Assembly: GCF_004378355.1 (NCBI RefSeq)
Contig: NZ_SNUB01000009.1
Span: forward strand, 62,001-126,000
DNA from: Psychromonas algicola
GTDB lineage: Bacteria > Pseudomonadota > Gammaproteobacteria > Enterobacterales > Psychromonadaceae
DNA: 64,000 nucleotides
Direction of reading: 5' to 3'
A program made the translations under genes and the position numbers. Positions 46,936 to 54,414 of the stretch are shown piece after piece; position 1 is the stretch's first letter, and each line of letters starts with the position of its first letter. The notes below the pieces were generated by a model. The model had not been told where the DNA came from. It saw nothing but the letters and a program-made list of their open reading frames with translations, and searched no databases.

Positions 46936-47017
46936 CGCCTCAGGGAATTTAACTCTATAATACGCAACAAAATACTTACCATATAAACATAAGCACATGC
47001 TTTACTAGGAATTAATA

Positions 47018-48061
47018 ATGTCATCAAGCCAAACACTTTCAAACCCAAGCCTAGTTTTACAGCGCAATGAAGCATTATTCGCAGAAAAATCAATCCTAGT
47101 GGCCGGCAACATTGATGATCAATACCCGATTGAATTACAAAAAATGGCATCATCGAGTACCTTTTGTTTTAACGACTATCGCTACTTTGAAAAACTACAA
47201 AACCAATTACAAGACAGCCACTTCACGCACAACTATTCAGGCAAAACCGATGGCAGCCAATTCGATTTACTGCTTGTTTATATTCCAAAAGCAAAACCAG
47301 AATTAGAATACCTACTAGCCAACTTAACACCTCACTTGAAAGCCGGTGCAGAGATCGTACTAGTGGGCGAAAAAAAATGCGGCATTAAAAGCGTATCGAG
47401 TTTACTAGAAGCTTATGCAGAACAAATCAATATGATTGATTCCGCAAAACACTGCAGCGTGATCTACGCAGAACTCAGCAAAGCCGTAAAACCCTTTGTA
47501 GAAGAAAAGTGGATCAAAGATTACCAAATCAACCTCAACGACATTTCTCTCACTATCCGTTCATTACCCGGCGTATTTAGCTTTGGCGAACTCGATAAAG
47601 GCAGCGAGTTATTATTGAATAACTTACCAGAAGCATTAAACGGCACCGCTTTAGACTTCGGATGTGGCGCTGGCGTGTTGTCTTGTTACCTATTAAAACA
47701 GTATCCAGAATTGACATTAGACATGGTTGATATCAATGCTTATGCCTTAGCGAGTGCGCAATTAACCTTGGCAAAAAATGACTTAAAAGCCAATGTATTT
47801 GCGTCAGATGTGTTTTCAAAAGTAGATAAACAGTACGATGTATTAATTTCAAACCCACCTTTCCATTCAGGTCAAAAAACCAATTATGAAGCGGCAGAAA
47901 CCTTTATTAATCAATCAAAAAATCATTTGAAGAAGAAAGGGAAGTTAATCATAGTAGCGAATAAATTCTTGCGTTATGAGCCGTTATTGAATGCTGCTTA
48001 TAAGACGTTTGTGGAAGAAGCAGCGGATAATAAGTTTAAGGTGTTGAGTTGTAAGGGATAA
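47018..48061 (+). CDS. rsmC: 16S rRNA (guanine1207-N2)-methyltransferase RsmC
   Basis: A 347-residue methyltransferase with two related domains. The C-terminal catalytic domain has the SAM motif DFGCGAGVL (213-221) and the N6/N2-methylase motif NPPFHSG (279-285). The N-terminal domain lacks these residues, as in E. coli RsmC. It modifies G1207 in 30S subunits. It is the last core gene before the accessory region, with a GGAATTAAT ribosome site before the ATG. Confidence 0.94.
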   Translation: MSSSQTLSNPSLVLQRNEALFAEKSILVAGNIDDQYPIELQKMASSSTFCFNDYRYFEKLQNQLQDSHFTHNYSGKTDGSQFDLLLVYIPKAKPELEYLLANLTPHLKAGAEIVLVGEKKCGIKSVSSLLEAYAEQINMIDSAKHCSVIYAELSKAVKPFVEEKWIKDYQINLNDISLTIRSLPGVFSFGELDKGSELLLNNLPEALNGTALDFGCGAGVLSCYLLKQYPELTLDMVDINAYALASAQLTLAKNDLKANVFASDVFSKVDKQYDVLISNPPFHSGQKTNYEAAETFINQSKNHLKKKGKLIIVANKFLRYEPLLNAAYKTFVEEAADNKFKVLSCKG

Positions 48062-48142
48062 GTTTGGCGGATTAGATCTTCGTTCTTCCTCGTTCCCATG
48101 GTCTTCGTGCGGATGGATATTTTCTACGTAGTTTTTATTAGT

Positions 48143-48433
48143 TAGCTCGTCTGCGCTCGTCGGATCATGTTGGTGTTTATTTGCAGTGTTTTCGCCCTGT
48201 CGGCGACTTTACTTTTTCTTGGTCAGAAGAAAAAGTAAGCAAAAAGACTGACACCGAATCGCTTTCTAATCCAAACAATGAATCCCTTTCTGATCGCACC
48301 AGTTCATACGGCACTTCCCTGTGCCGGATGAACTTACAGCAAACGTCCTGTTTGCTGTTGCTGAAAGTTATCCATCGTTTGGGAAAGCTCAACGGTGGCG
48401 ATGTCGTAGCCGCGTTGAGTAAAGTTTTATTAC
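48143..48433 (-). repeat. Palindromic repeat element, copy A (inverted)
   Basis: On the minus strand this matches the copies at 52542-52870, 52888-53214 and 54415-54529. It shares ACGACA...CCACCGTTGAG, a nested hairpin pair, a TACTTTTTCTT/AAGAAAAAGTA hairpin, the GTCGCCGACAGGGCGAAAAC block and the terminal CGACGAGCGCAGACGAG. It lacks the TTGGGGTCAGGTCTTG leader of copies B and C. Together with 48062-48142 and 48434-48519, where I see no gene, it fills the gap after rsmC. Confidence 0.9.
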
Positions 48434-48519
48434 CGATAGAACAACTCCATTCCGTGTTTCTACATGAGAAAGGTTTTATATTTTTGTTTAATAGCTTGAT
48501 TTAATGCTTCATTACACTA

Positions 48520-48603
48520 AAGTAACCTCTAATTTATCAAATTAAACTATTCCGTCTTTCCATCGTAAATGTGGAAAAAATCGGTTTAATTGAGATGTTA
48601 GGC
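48520..48603 (+). other. attC-like recombination site 0
   Basis: The end GTTAGGC (48597-48603) is a consensus attC R-prime core. The preceding 60 bases form an interrupted palindrome: AATTAAA (48540-48546) with TTTAATT (48585-48591), CCG (48552) with CGG (48582), and TTTCCA (48557) with TGGAAA (48572). Unpaired bases occur on both arms, as in attC folds. A possible R-double-prime AAGTAAC is at 48520-48526. It opens the cassette carrying the nuclease-Toprim gene. Confidence 0.6.
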
Positions 48604-48632
48604 AGAACTCGCAATAGGTAAGTATCGAGATA

Positions 48633-49667
48633 ATGGAATTCAAAGAAGAATACAAAAAATGGCTTGTACCACCTGAAGATGCACCATCCACTTGGTACAG
48701 AAAGAGGGGGTTTGCTTTTGAGAGAATACTGAAAAGCTGCCTAAGTCACGAACTAATGGATCCACGATCAAGCTATAAAGCAGAAGGCGAACAAATCGAT
48801 GGATCATTTTTTCTAGACGGAAGTGTATTCATCTTAGAGGCAAAATGGCATAAAGATGAACTTCCCGCCTCATCCATTTATCAATTTAAAGGAAAAGTTG
48901 ATGGCAAGTTATCTGGGACAATTGGGGTGTTTATATCAATGTCTGGATATTCCAAAGATGCAGTTGACGCATTGACCTTGGGAAAATCTCTTAACGTCAT
49001 CCTATTTGGTAAGGAAGACATTGATATTGCAATTCTTGGGAACAGCTGCTTTAAAAATGTGCTGAAATCTAAGCTCAGAATCGCTGCCGAAGAAGGGGTT
49101 GTCTACCACTCTACAGAAGTAGAACAAGTATCAAAAGACGGGCAAACGATTATAGAAGATTTTACATACGACAGTATGTCTTCCAGTATTGTTAAGCAAG
49201 ATTATAGTTTCGAAACGACACCAGACTTAGTGGTTGTTTGCGAAGGGGCTACAGACCGTGAATTGATTGCTCTGTTAGCAACAAAAATCCTTAACGTTTA
49301 TGGATTGGCAAAGAAAATTAACATTATTGTTGCCATGGGTAAAATGACAATCCCTCGAGTTGCTAACGCGGCATCCAATATCGTAACTCATTCCCCTGTT
49401 TTAATTGTTACTGATTCAGATAATGATTTTGATAAAACACGAGATATGTTAAATCGTGGTGTTGAACTAGATCGTTGGGAGTACTCAATTCCAGATCCAG
49501 AAATTGAAGCTTGGCTCGGAGTAGATGGTAGAGAGTTGCGCCGACAGCACAAGGGAGAAAAAATGCGAGCTAAATTAACTGATCTCGTAGAGAAATTAGA
49601 TCTAGAAGATCTATCGGAACGAGACTCTTCTTTCAAAGTTTTTTATGAATGGGTGAGAAATGCCTAA
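48633..49667 (+). CDS. PD-(D/E)XK nuclease fused to Toprim domain (predicted defence protein, cassette 1)
   Basis: 344 residues. The N-terminal half looks like a restriction-endonuclease fold, with E30 (FAFERIL), D56 (EQIDGSF) and E69/K71 (ILEAKW) as the PD-(D/E)XK residues. The C-terminal half (about 195-300) has Toprim features: E204 in VVVCEGATDREL, then D261 and D263 in LIVTDSDNDFD. This pairing of two nuclease-type metal sites suggests DNA cleavage in phage defence. No exact family is recognised. The stop codon lies inside the attC core GCCTAAC, as is usual for integron cassettes. Confidence 0.75.
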   Translation: MEFKEEYKKWLVPPEDAPSTWYRKRGFAFERILKSCLSHELMDPRSSYKAEGEQIDGSFFLDGSVFILEAKWHKDELPASSIYQFKGKVDGKLSGTIGVFISMSGYSKDAVDALTLGKSLNVILFGKEDIDIAILGNSCFKNVLKSKLRIAAEEGVVYHSTEVEQVSKDGQTIIEDFTYDSMSSSIVKQDYSFETTPDLVVVCEGATDRELIALLATKILNVYGLAKKINIIVAMGKMTIPRVANAASNIVTHSPVLIVTDSDNDFDKTRDMLNRGVELDRWEYSIPDPEIEAWLGVDGRELRRQHKGEKMRAKLTDLVEKLDLEDLSERDSSFKVFYEWVRNA

Positions 49668-49733
49668 CAATATGTTACCACGGAAAATTTACTCGTTAGC
49701 GTTCCTGAGTTTTCGCAGAGCACAGCGTTATGT
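49662..49733 (+). other. attC-like recombination site 1
   Basis: The R-double-prime core GCCTAAC (49662-49668) is the exact complement of GTTAGGC, the core that begins its own cassette at 48597, as attC biology requires. The other end is GCGTTATGT (core G at 49727). Inside, GAAAA (49683) pairs with TTTTC (49710) and CTC (49692) with GAG (49707). Length is 72 bp. Confidence 0.65.
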
Positions 49734-49757
49734 TTTTATCACAGTTATGGAGTTTAA

Positions 49758-50471
49758 ATGCTAGAAAGTGTTTTAAAAAATAGAAAGGAAACTGTTTTTA
49801 GAATTCTATCAATTGTTTTATCATCAATATTTTTTGCTCATATACCTCTGCTATTATTTTTAATTTATATGGGGCATCACGGGTTCTTCTCGTATGATTT
49901 TTTTTCTGATGGCCTTTTTGGACTTAAAGTATTCTTTTTTCTAACGTCTATATTTGTGCTAATTACATCTTTAGCAATATTTTGGTGGGTTATCTCTCTT
50001 GTTGAAAAATGGAAAAAAGGAACTTTTAAATTATGGACATTTATTGGAATCCTTTTATTTAATCTATTATTTTTATTAATCGTTGTCATGTCAATCCCAA
50101 AAAATGGAGATTACTTTAGGGTTGCTTATATTTTAGCTATTGGCTTTTTTGTTTCTATACATATCGCTTTTTTAATACATGCAAAACCAAGTGAGCAGTT
50201 TAGATCTCTGATAGGGGTTATTTTTATAATTACTTTTATGTCATTACATTTCAGAGAGCAAGCTTCATCAGTTTTAGCTATTGGCCTAAAATCATATGCT
50301 GTTGGAGGAGGAATAGAGGTTATTTTAAAACCTAAGTTAAAACAAAATAATAACCTCGCAGGCAATTTACTTTTAACCTCTCCGAAACACATCTATATAA
50401 AATTAGATGGCGCAGAGGAAATAAGTACAATTGATCGTTCGAAAGTAGATGTAATACAAACAAAAAAATAA
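49758..50471 (+). CDS. Multi-pass membrane protein of unknown function (cassette 2)
   Basis: 237 residues. About six hydrophobic segments lie in residues 15-170 (for example SIFFAHIPLLLFLIYMG and FLTSIFVLITSLAIFWWV), followed by a soluble tail of about 65 residues (IKLDGAEEISTIDRSKVD). I do not recognise the family. It has a strong GGAG ribosome site 5 nt before the ATG. Its stop TAA lies within the attC-like core AAATAAC. Base composition is more AT-rich than the flanking genes. Membrane effectors are common in defence islands, but no function can be stated. Confidence 0.75.
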   Translation: MLESVLKNRKETVFRILSIVLSSIFFAHIPLLLFLIYMGHHGFFSYDFFSDGLFGLKVFFFLTSIFVLITSLAIFWWVISLVEKWKKGTFKLWTFIGILLFNLLFLLIVVMSIPKNGDYFRVAYILAIGFFVSIHIAFLIHAKPSEQFRSLIGVIFIITFMSLHFREQASSVLAIGLKSYAVGGGIEVILKPKLKQNNNLAGNLLLTSPKHIYIKLDGAEEISTIDRSKVDVIQTKK

Positions 50472-50523
50472 CAAGAAAATCAACAGCCAACAAAAACAGT
50501 GAGCGATTATTTAGGCGTTATGC
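50466..50523 (+). other. attC-like recombination site 2
   Basis: Starts with AAATAAC (50466-50472), which matches 6 of 7 bases of the complement (ACATAAC) of its own cassette start GTTATGT. It ends in TTAGGCGTTATGC (core G at 50517), resembling VCR ends. AAATAA pairs with TTATTT (50508-50513); otherwise the internal pairing is weak. Length is 58 bp. Confidence 0.5.
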
Positions 50524-50566
50524 ATATCGAAAAAATTTAACCTCGGTGGTCTAGGGAATAAGTAAA

Positions 50567-52504
50567 ATGTTACTCAAAGAAGTCATTGCTATAAATTATA
50601 AAAGTGTTCAAAAAATGGCACTTGAAATTAAGACCATTTCTCCAACAGTACTAATTGGAGAGAATGATTGTGGTAAAACAACATCATTGAACTCGGTAAG
50701 ACTGTTATTAGAGCAGTCTTTTTCAGCGTCTATCCCAAATGATAAAACCGAGAAAAATGACTTATCTCATACTGCATTAACTAAAACTGAAATTAATGCT
50801 CACTTACGTGAGCAAGACTTGCCTGAGCTATTTGAACTAACGGAAGATCATCAACAAAAGTTCATTGTATGCATTGGTAAGTTTCAAATTGAAGATTTTG
50901 ATAAAGACGCTGAAGGTATATCTAACCACCTAAAGTGGGTGCTGGAATCTGCAAGATTGATGGATGACCAGTGTAGGTACTTTTATAAAGCTAGGGTTAT
51001 AAACGCAGATACAGGGGTAACTGAAATATATTACTCTCATGACCATCCAGATGAGCAGAGCTTAGCTAGTATTTATAGTTCGACTCAAGCTCAAGTCAAT
51101 GCTGCTATCACTACTCATAATCCAGAGCAACAGAACCTCATTAATGATAATGGTGAAGGACGCTATACAATTTATGAAAAAATACGTTCGATACTAAATA
51201 CAGTTTTTTGTTCGTATAAATTTGTTAAGTTTAGCGATGACACTAAACATAAGAAGTGGAAGCAAGACTTGCAGGCAGCTTTCCCTGAATACGCTTACTT
51301 GAGCTGGAACGAGTCACTAGAGGGCATAATTAAAGCGGCTAATGCTATTTTATCTGACTCTATCGAAGTAGAGGTTACCCGAGCCAAGAAAATTTCAGGC
51401 ATGTTACGAATACGAGCACAGACAAAGATTAACCAAAAACTTGAAGAGCTGGGAATCCAGAATGAAGTTCCAAGTATTGAAAGTATCAGCGCCAGTATAA
51501 ACTTTGAGTTAAAAAATCAACTTACAGACTTGTTTGTAGGTAAAGATAGCTCTGAAGAAAGTGTGCATATTGATAACCAAGGCGAAGGTATAAAACGTCA
51601 AATTTGGTTTGCATTGCTTAGGCTACAAGCAGAACAAGCAACTGAAACCAATAAAAGGTATGTCTGGTGTTTTGATGAACCCGAAACGCACTTGCATCCG
51701 AGAGCTCAAAGAGAGTTTATCAACACACTTCGCTTGTTATCGGAACAACATTTTCAAATATTGGTTAGCACTCATAGTACGATTTTCGTTAATGCCTCAA
51801 AGCTAGAAGATATAAACACTTTCAAAATTGAAAGTAGTTATACCAAAATAGGAGCCATAGAGGAGGTAGGGGACATTTTCGATACATTGGGTGTAAGGAA
51901 TAGTGACTTCCTATTTTTCAATAAATTTCTTGTTGTGGAAGGTAATACCGAGCAAGCTTTAATCCCGTTGCTCTACCGTAAGTATACAGGTTGTACACTC
52001 CGTGAAAATAATATTCAGTTGATAAACTTAAAAGGGTGTACCAACGAAGATGTAGCAAATGATTTGTTAGATAGTTTAATTAACGGTTTTGCTAAACGAG
52101 ACGATTTATCGATATATATCTTTGACGCTGACACCAACAAGCAGGAAGATGCACAAACATTTGTTGTAGGTAAGCAAGACTTAGAAGATTCATTACCTAC
52201 TGGCCTATGGCCACAGATAGTGCGTGAAATGTATGGTGAAGACATTGAAATCACAGAACAAGATATTACAAGTATTATCGATGCAATTCCTATGGCGCAA
52301 CAAGGGCACACTTTGCAAGCTAACCAAAAATTTGCACCTAAGTTGAGGAACTTAATCCGTCAGAAGCTAGTTGCCATAAACAGCGCAGAAAAAATTGACG
52401 ACTGGCCGAATAAAAGCTTTGATTGGGGGAGCATCATTGGACGCCATCTTGATGTATCTGAAATCCCAGCCCCTATTAAAAGAGCATTTGATGCACTTGA
52501 CTAA
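50567..52504 (+). CDS. OLD-family ATP-dependent endonuclease (cassette 3)
   Basis: 645 residues. The ABC-type ATPase has Walker A GENDCGKTT (31-39), a signature-like NQGEGIKRQ (337-345), Walker B WCFDEPETHLHP (367-378) and a switch histidine in STHST (401-405). A Toprim nuclease domain follows, with E458 in VVEGNTEQ and D520/D522 in IFDADT. This is the layout of Overcoming Lysogenization Defect nucleases, which act against phages. No UvrD-like GajB partner follows, so a stand-alone (class 1-like) protein is favoured over Gabija. It lies between two attC-like sites. Confidence 0.88.
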   Translation: MLLKEVIAINYKSVQKMALEIKTISPTVLIGENDCGKTTSLNSVRLLLEQSFSASIPNDKTEKNDLSHTALTKTEINAHLREQDLPELFELTEDHQQKFIVCIGKFQIEDFDKDAEGISNHLKWVLESARLMDDQCRYFYKARVINADTGVTEIYYSHDHPDEQSLASIYSSTQAQVNAAITTHNPEQQNLINDNGEGRYTIYEKIRSILNTVFCSYKFVKFSDDTKHKKWKQDLQAAFPEYAYLSWNESLEGIIKAANAILSDSIEVEVTRAKKISGMLRIRAQTKINQKLEELGIQNEVPSIESISASINFELKNQLTDLFVGKDSSEESVHIDNQGEGIKRQIWFALLRLQAEQATETNKRYVWCFDEPETHLHPRAQREFINTLRLLSEQHFQILVSTHSTIFVNASKLEDINTFKIESSYTKIGAIEEVGDIFDTLGVRNSDFLFFNKFLVVEGNTEQALIPLLYRKYTGCTLRENNIQLINLKGCTNEDVANDLLDSLINGFAKRDDLSIYIFDADTNKQEDAQTFVVGKQDLEDSLPTGLWPQIVREMYGEDIEITEQDITSIIDAIPMAQQGHTLQANQKFAPKLRNLIRQKLVAINSAEKIDDWPNKSFDWGSIIGRHLDVSEIPAPIKRAFDALD

Positions 52505-52508
52505 ATAT

Positions 52509-52541
52509 GCATAACAATCTGTTTATAACAATATTAGAGAG
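52509..52541 (+). other. Half attC-like site 3, interrupted by the repeat element
   Basis: GCATAAC (52509-52515) is the exact complement of GTTATGC, the core that begins the OLD cassette at 50517. The expected second half is not found nearby, because repeat copy B starts at about 52542. A GTTATGC occurs at 53251 beyond repeats B and C and might be the displaced other half, but this is speculative. Confidence 0.5.
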
Positions 52542-52870
52542 AAACATTGGGGTCAGGTCTTGTCTTTTGCCTTTAAGCTAAAATAAAACGATATTCAAAG
52601 CGGCTGCGACAACTCCCTCCGTCTCGTTTTTCTGAATCAATAAATGCCTTTAGCAAGGTTAGGCATGGATGCCGTTGCTAGCTCAGTTCGAGACATGGAT
52701 GTCGAGTCTGAGCGGTGCGTTAAGAAGGTAGTTATTTATTCAGATTAAAAAACGAATCGGAGGTCAGTCTTTTTGCTTACTTTTTCTTCTGACAAGAAAA
52801 AGTAGAGTCGCCGACAGGGCGAAAACAATGCATATAATAATCAAAATGTATCAACGAGCGCAGACGAGTC
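52542..52870 (+). repeat. Palindromic repeat element, copy B
   Basis: 329 bp. It starts with a leader (TTGGGGTCAGGTCTTGTC) and a shared CTTTAAGCTAAAATAAAACGA. Two adjacent hairpins follow: TAGCAA/TTGCTA around GGC-ATGGAT-GCC, and GCTCAG/CTGAGC around GAC-ATGGAT-GTC. They sit inside a long outer stem (CTCCG...CGGAG). Then come TACTTTTTCTT/AAGAAAAAGTA, the constant GTCGCCGACAGGGCGAAAAC and the terminal CAACGAGCGCAGACGAGT. Its stems differ from copy C in sequence but are still paired. Confidence 0.9.
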
Positions 52871-52887
52871 AAGCAACAATATCGAAA

Positions 52888-53214
52888 AAACATTGGGGTC
52901 AGGTCTTGTCTTTTGCCTTTAAGCTAAAATAAAACGAAACTCAAAGCGGTTACGACAATTCCACCGTTGAGCTTTCCCAAACAATGGATAACTTTCAGCA
53001 ACAGCAAACAGGACGTTTGCTGTAAGTTCATCCGGCACATGGACGTGCCGTATGAACTGGTGCGTAAAGAAAGTTCTCCATTATTTGGATTAGAAAGTGA
53101 TTCGGTGACAGTCTCTTTGCTTACTTTCTCTGCTGTTCAGAGAAAGTAGAGTCGCCGACAGGGCGAAAACACAGTCAATAAATATCAAATTGCGTCGACG
53201 AGCGCAGACGAGTT
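52888..53214 (+). repeat. Palindromic repeat element, copy C
   Basis: 327 bp, in tandem with copy B after a 17-bp gap and in the same orientation. It has the same leader. Hairpins are CAGCAAAC-AGGAC-GTTTGCTG (53002-53022) and AGTTCAT..GGCAC-ATGGAC-GTGCC..ATGAACT (53025-53058), within an outer stem AACTTTC/GAAAGTT plus CCAAACAATGG/CCATTATTTGG. TACTTTCTCTG/CAGAGAAAGTA, the constant GCCGACAGGGCGAAAAC and the terminal CGACGAGCGCAGACGAGT follow. No protein is likely encoded. Confidence 0.9.
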
Positions 53215-53223
53215 AATAATATT

Positions 53224-53345
53224 TTAAATTAGAAAGTGATTCAGTGGCGAGTTATGCTATAGCGTAGTTTCACGAGCGGATTAAGCTCTTCATATTCTGT
53301 TCCATCTCTTTGCTTACTTTCTCTGTTGTTCAGAGAATGTAAAAG
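53224..53345 (+). repeat. Degenerate fragment of the palindromic repeat
   Basis: Contains AAATTAGAAAGTGATTCAGTG and, after a diverged 70-base stretch, CTTTGCTTACTTTCTCTG-ttgtt-CAGAGAATGTA. These correspond to the middle-right part of copy C with one stem mismatch. The constant block and terminal block are missing. Together with copies B and C it explains most of the 900-base gap between the OLD gene and 53414. Confidence 0.7.
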
Positions 53346-53413
53346 AATTGGACATCCTCTCGTTGAACTCAACAATACCAAAAAAATATTTAAGAATGAA
53401 ATAAGGAATCTTG

Positions 53414-53797
53414 ATGGAATCGCCAGAACAGTTAGTTAGATCTTTTATTGTTGATTACAAAATTTGGAATGACGAATCCATTATTATTGATCAAAGAGAT
53501 GAAATTAAAGGAATGGATATAGCGGAAGATAATTATAAATTATTAATTGAAAAGTATTGTTTACCATCGGTTGTTCCACAAGGCGTTGCTTATGCTTCAG
53601 ATTCAGCGCATTGTTTAGATGAAGAAGTCATTTTACAGGTTATTATCGATAACAATAAAGCCACAGTTATTACGCAACATACTGATGCAGATGATTTTAT
53701 ATCTGACTACGAATATCATTTAACATTAACCGATAATGGTTGGAAATTACTTTCTCTTTTATATGTAGATGAAGACGAAAAACTCGAATCTTTATAA
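53414..53797 (+). CDS. Small protein resembling NTF2-fold immunity proteins
   Basis: 127 residues. The pattern of an N-terminal helix pair, then VILQVIIDNNKATVITQHTD and YEYHLTLTDNGWKLLSLLYVDEDEK at the C-terminus resembles the NTF2-like fold of polymorphic-toxin immunity proteins. This is a fold-level guess from residue pattern only. No toxin gene is adjacent, so it would be an orphan. I start at the ATG after an in-frame TTG, with AAGGA 6 nt upstream. It is AT-rich and flanked by repeat fragments, suggesting transfer. Confidence 0.65.
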   Translation: MESPEQLVRSFIVDYKIWNDESIIIDQRDEIKGMDIAEDNYKLLIEKYCLPSVVPQGVAYASDSAHCLDEEVILQVIIDNNKATVITQHTDADDFISDYEYHLTLTDNGWKLLSLLYVDEDEKLESL

Positions 53798-53847
53798 ATT
53801 TATAAGTAGTTATTTTAAAAACGCGCTGATAAAAGAGTCAATCACCG

Positions 53848-53906
53848 TCAGGACAAAATCAATCAATATAGAAAACGAAGTAGCCTCGACGAGCGCAGAC
53901 GAGTTA
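53848..53906 (+). repeat. Terminal fragment of the palindromic repeat
   Basis: The stretch ending TCGACGAGCGCAGACGAGTT (about 53886-53905) matches the terminal block of copy C; the preceding AAATCAATCAATATAGAAAAC is a diverged version of its neighbour sequence. Only the right end of the element is present. Confidence 0.65.
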
Positions 53907-53973
53907 AACAAAAAATATGCATTTTCAGTGGGAACGAACACCCAATTAATAAGATGATAGGTATTAGAAAACG

Positions 53974-54381
53974 ATGAAATATATTTATCTTTTATTAACT
54001 ACTATAGGGCTAAATTGTATGGCTGATAACCACCAACCACAAGTCGTAGATTTGACGATAAATAATGGAGATACAGAGTCTTGGATAGGTAAAGACGTCT
54101 CTTCAGTGATAACCGTAGACGATATATCGAAAGTAATATTGCTAAAAACAAAGACTAGCGCGCCAACCGATATTAATATTAGAAGTATTCTCAGTAGCAT
54201 AGAAAAAGCGACAAAATTTGAATCTCATAGCCTATATTTCCCTGAATTATCTATTATATATGAGGCGTTACTCCTTACAAAAAAAGGGAAATATATTCGG
54301 TATATTTCCACTGGAGAATTGATACGCATATCTCTTGAGGATGGAGATAGAGTGTTTAAGTGGCATAAAGAAATATTCTAA
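53974..54381 (+). CDS. Small exported protein of unknown function
   Basis: 135 residues. A signal-peptide-like start (KYIYLLLTTIGLNCMA) has a Cys at 15 that could also be a lipobox variant (GLNC). The remainder is a mixed alpha/beta domain without recognised motifs (SWIGKDVSSVITVDDISKVI; YIRYISTGELIRISLEDGD). It lies between repeat fragments in the accessory region. I cannot assign a family. Confidence 0.6.
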   Translation: MKYIYLLLTTIGLNCMADNHQPQVVDLTINNGDTESWIGKDVSSVITVDDISKVILLKTKTSAPTDINIRSILSSIEKATKFESHSLYFPELSIIYEALLLTKKGKYIRYISTGELIRISLEDGDRVFKWHKEIF

Positions 54382-54414
54382 TAAACACTTCCACGTAGAT
54401 GACATCCCTCAAAA

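Noticed and set aside
48177-48392. Open frame inside repeat copy A with a similar frame (MSFPKxWITFSNS...) in copy C at 52967-53149
   Set aside because: The likeness follows from the shared repeat sequence. The frame runs through hairpins, starts at TTG in copy C and is absent from copy B, so a conserved protein is unlikely.
50567-52504. Gabija (GajA-GajB) system
   Set aside because: The ATPase-Toprim layout would fit GajA, but no UvrD-like helicase gene follows; the next sequence is a half attC-like site and repeats.
52542-53214. CRISPR array interpretation of the tandem repeats
   Set aside because: Units are about 330 bp with internal hairpins and no short regular spacers, and no cas genes are present.
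53769-53957. 62-codon frame overlapping the end of the NTF2-like gene
   Set aside because: It overlaps a better gene, reads through a repeat fragment (53886-53905) and has no ribosome site or recognisable domain.
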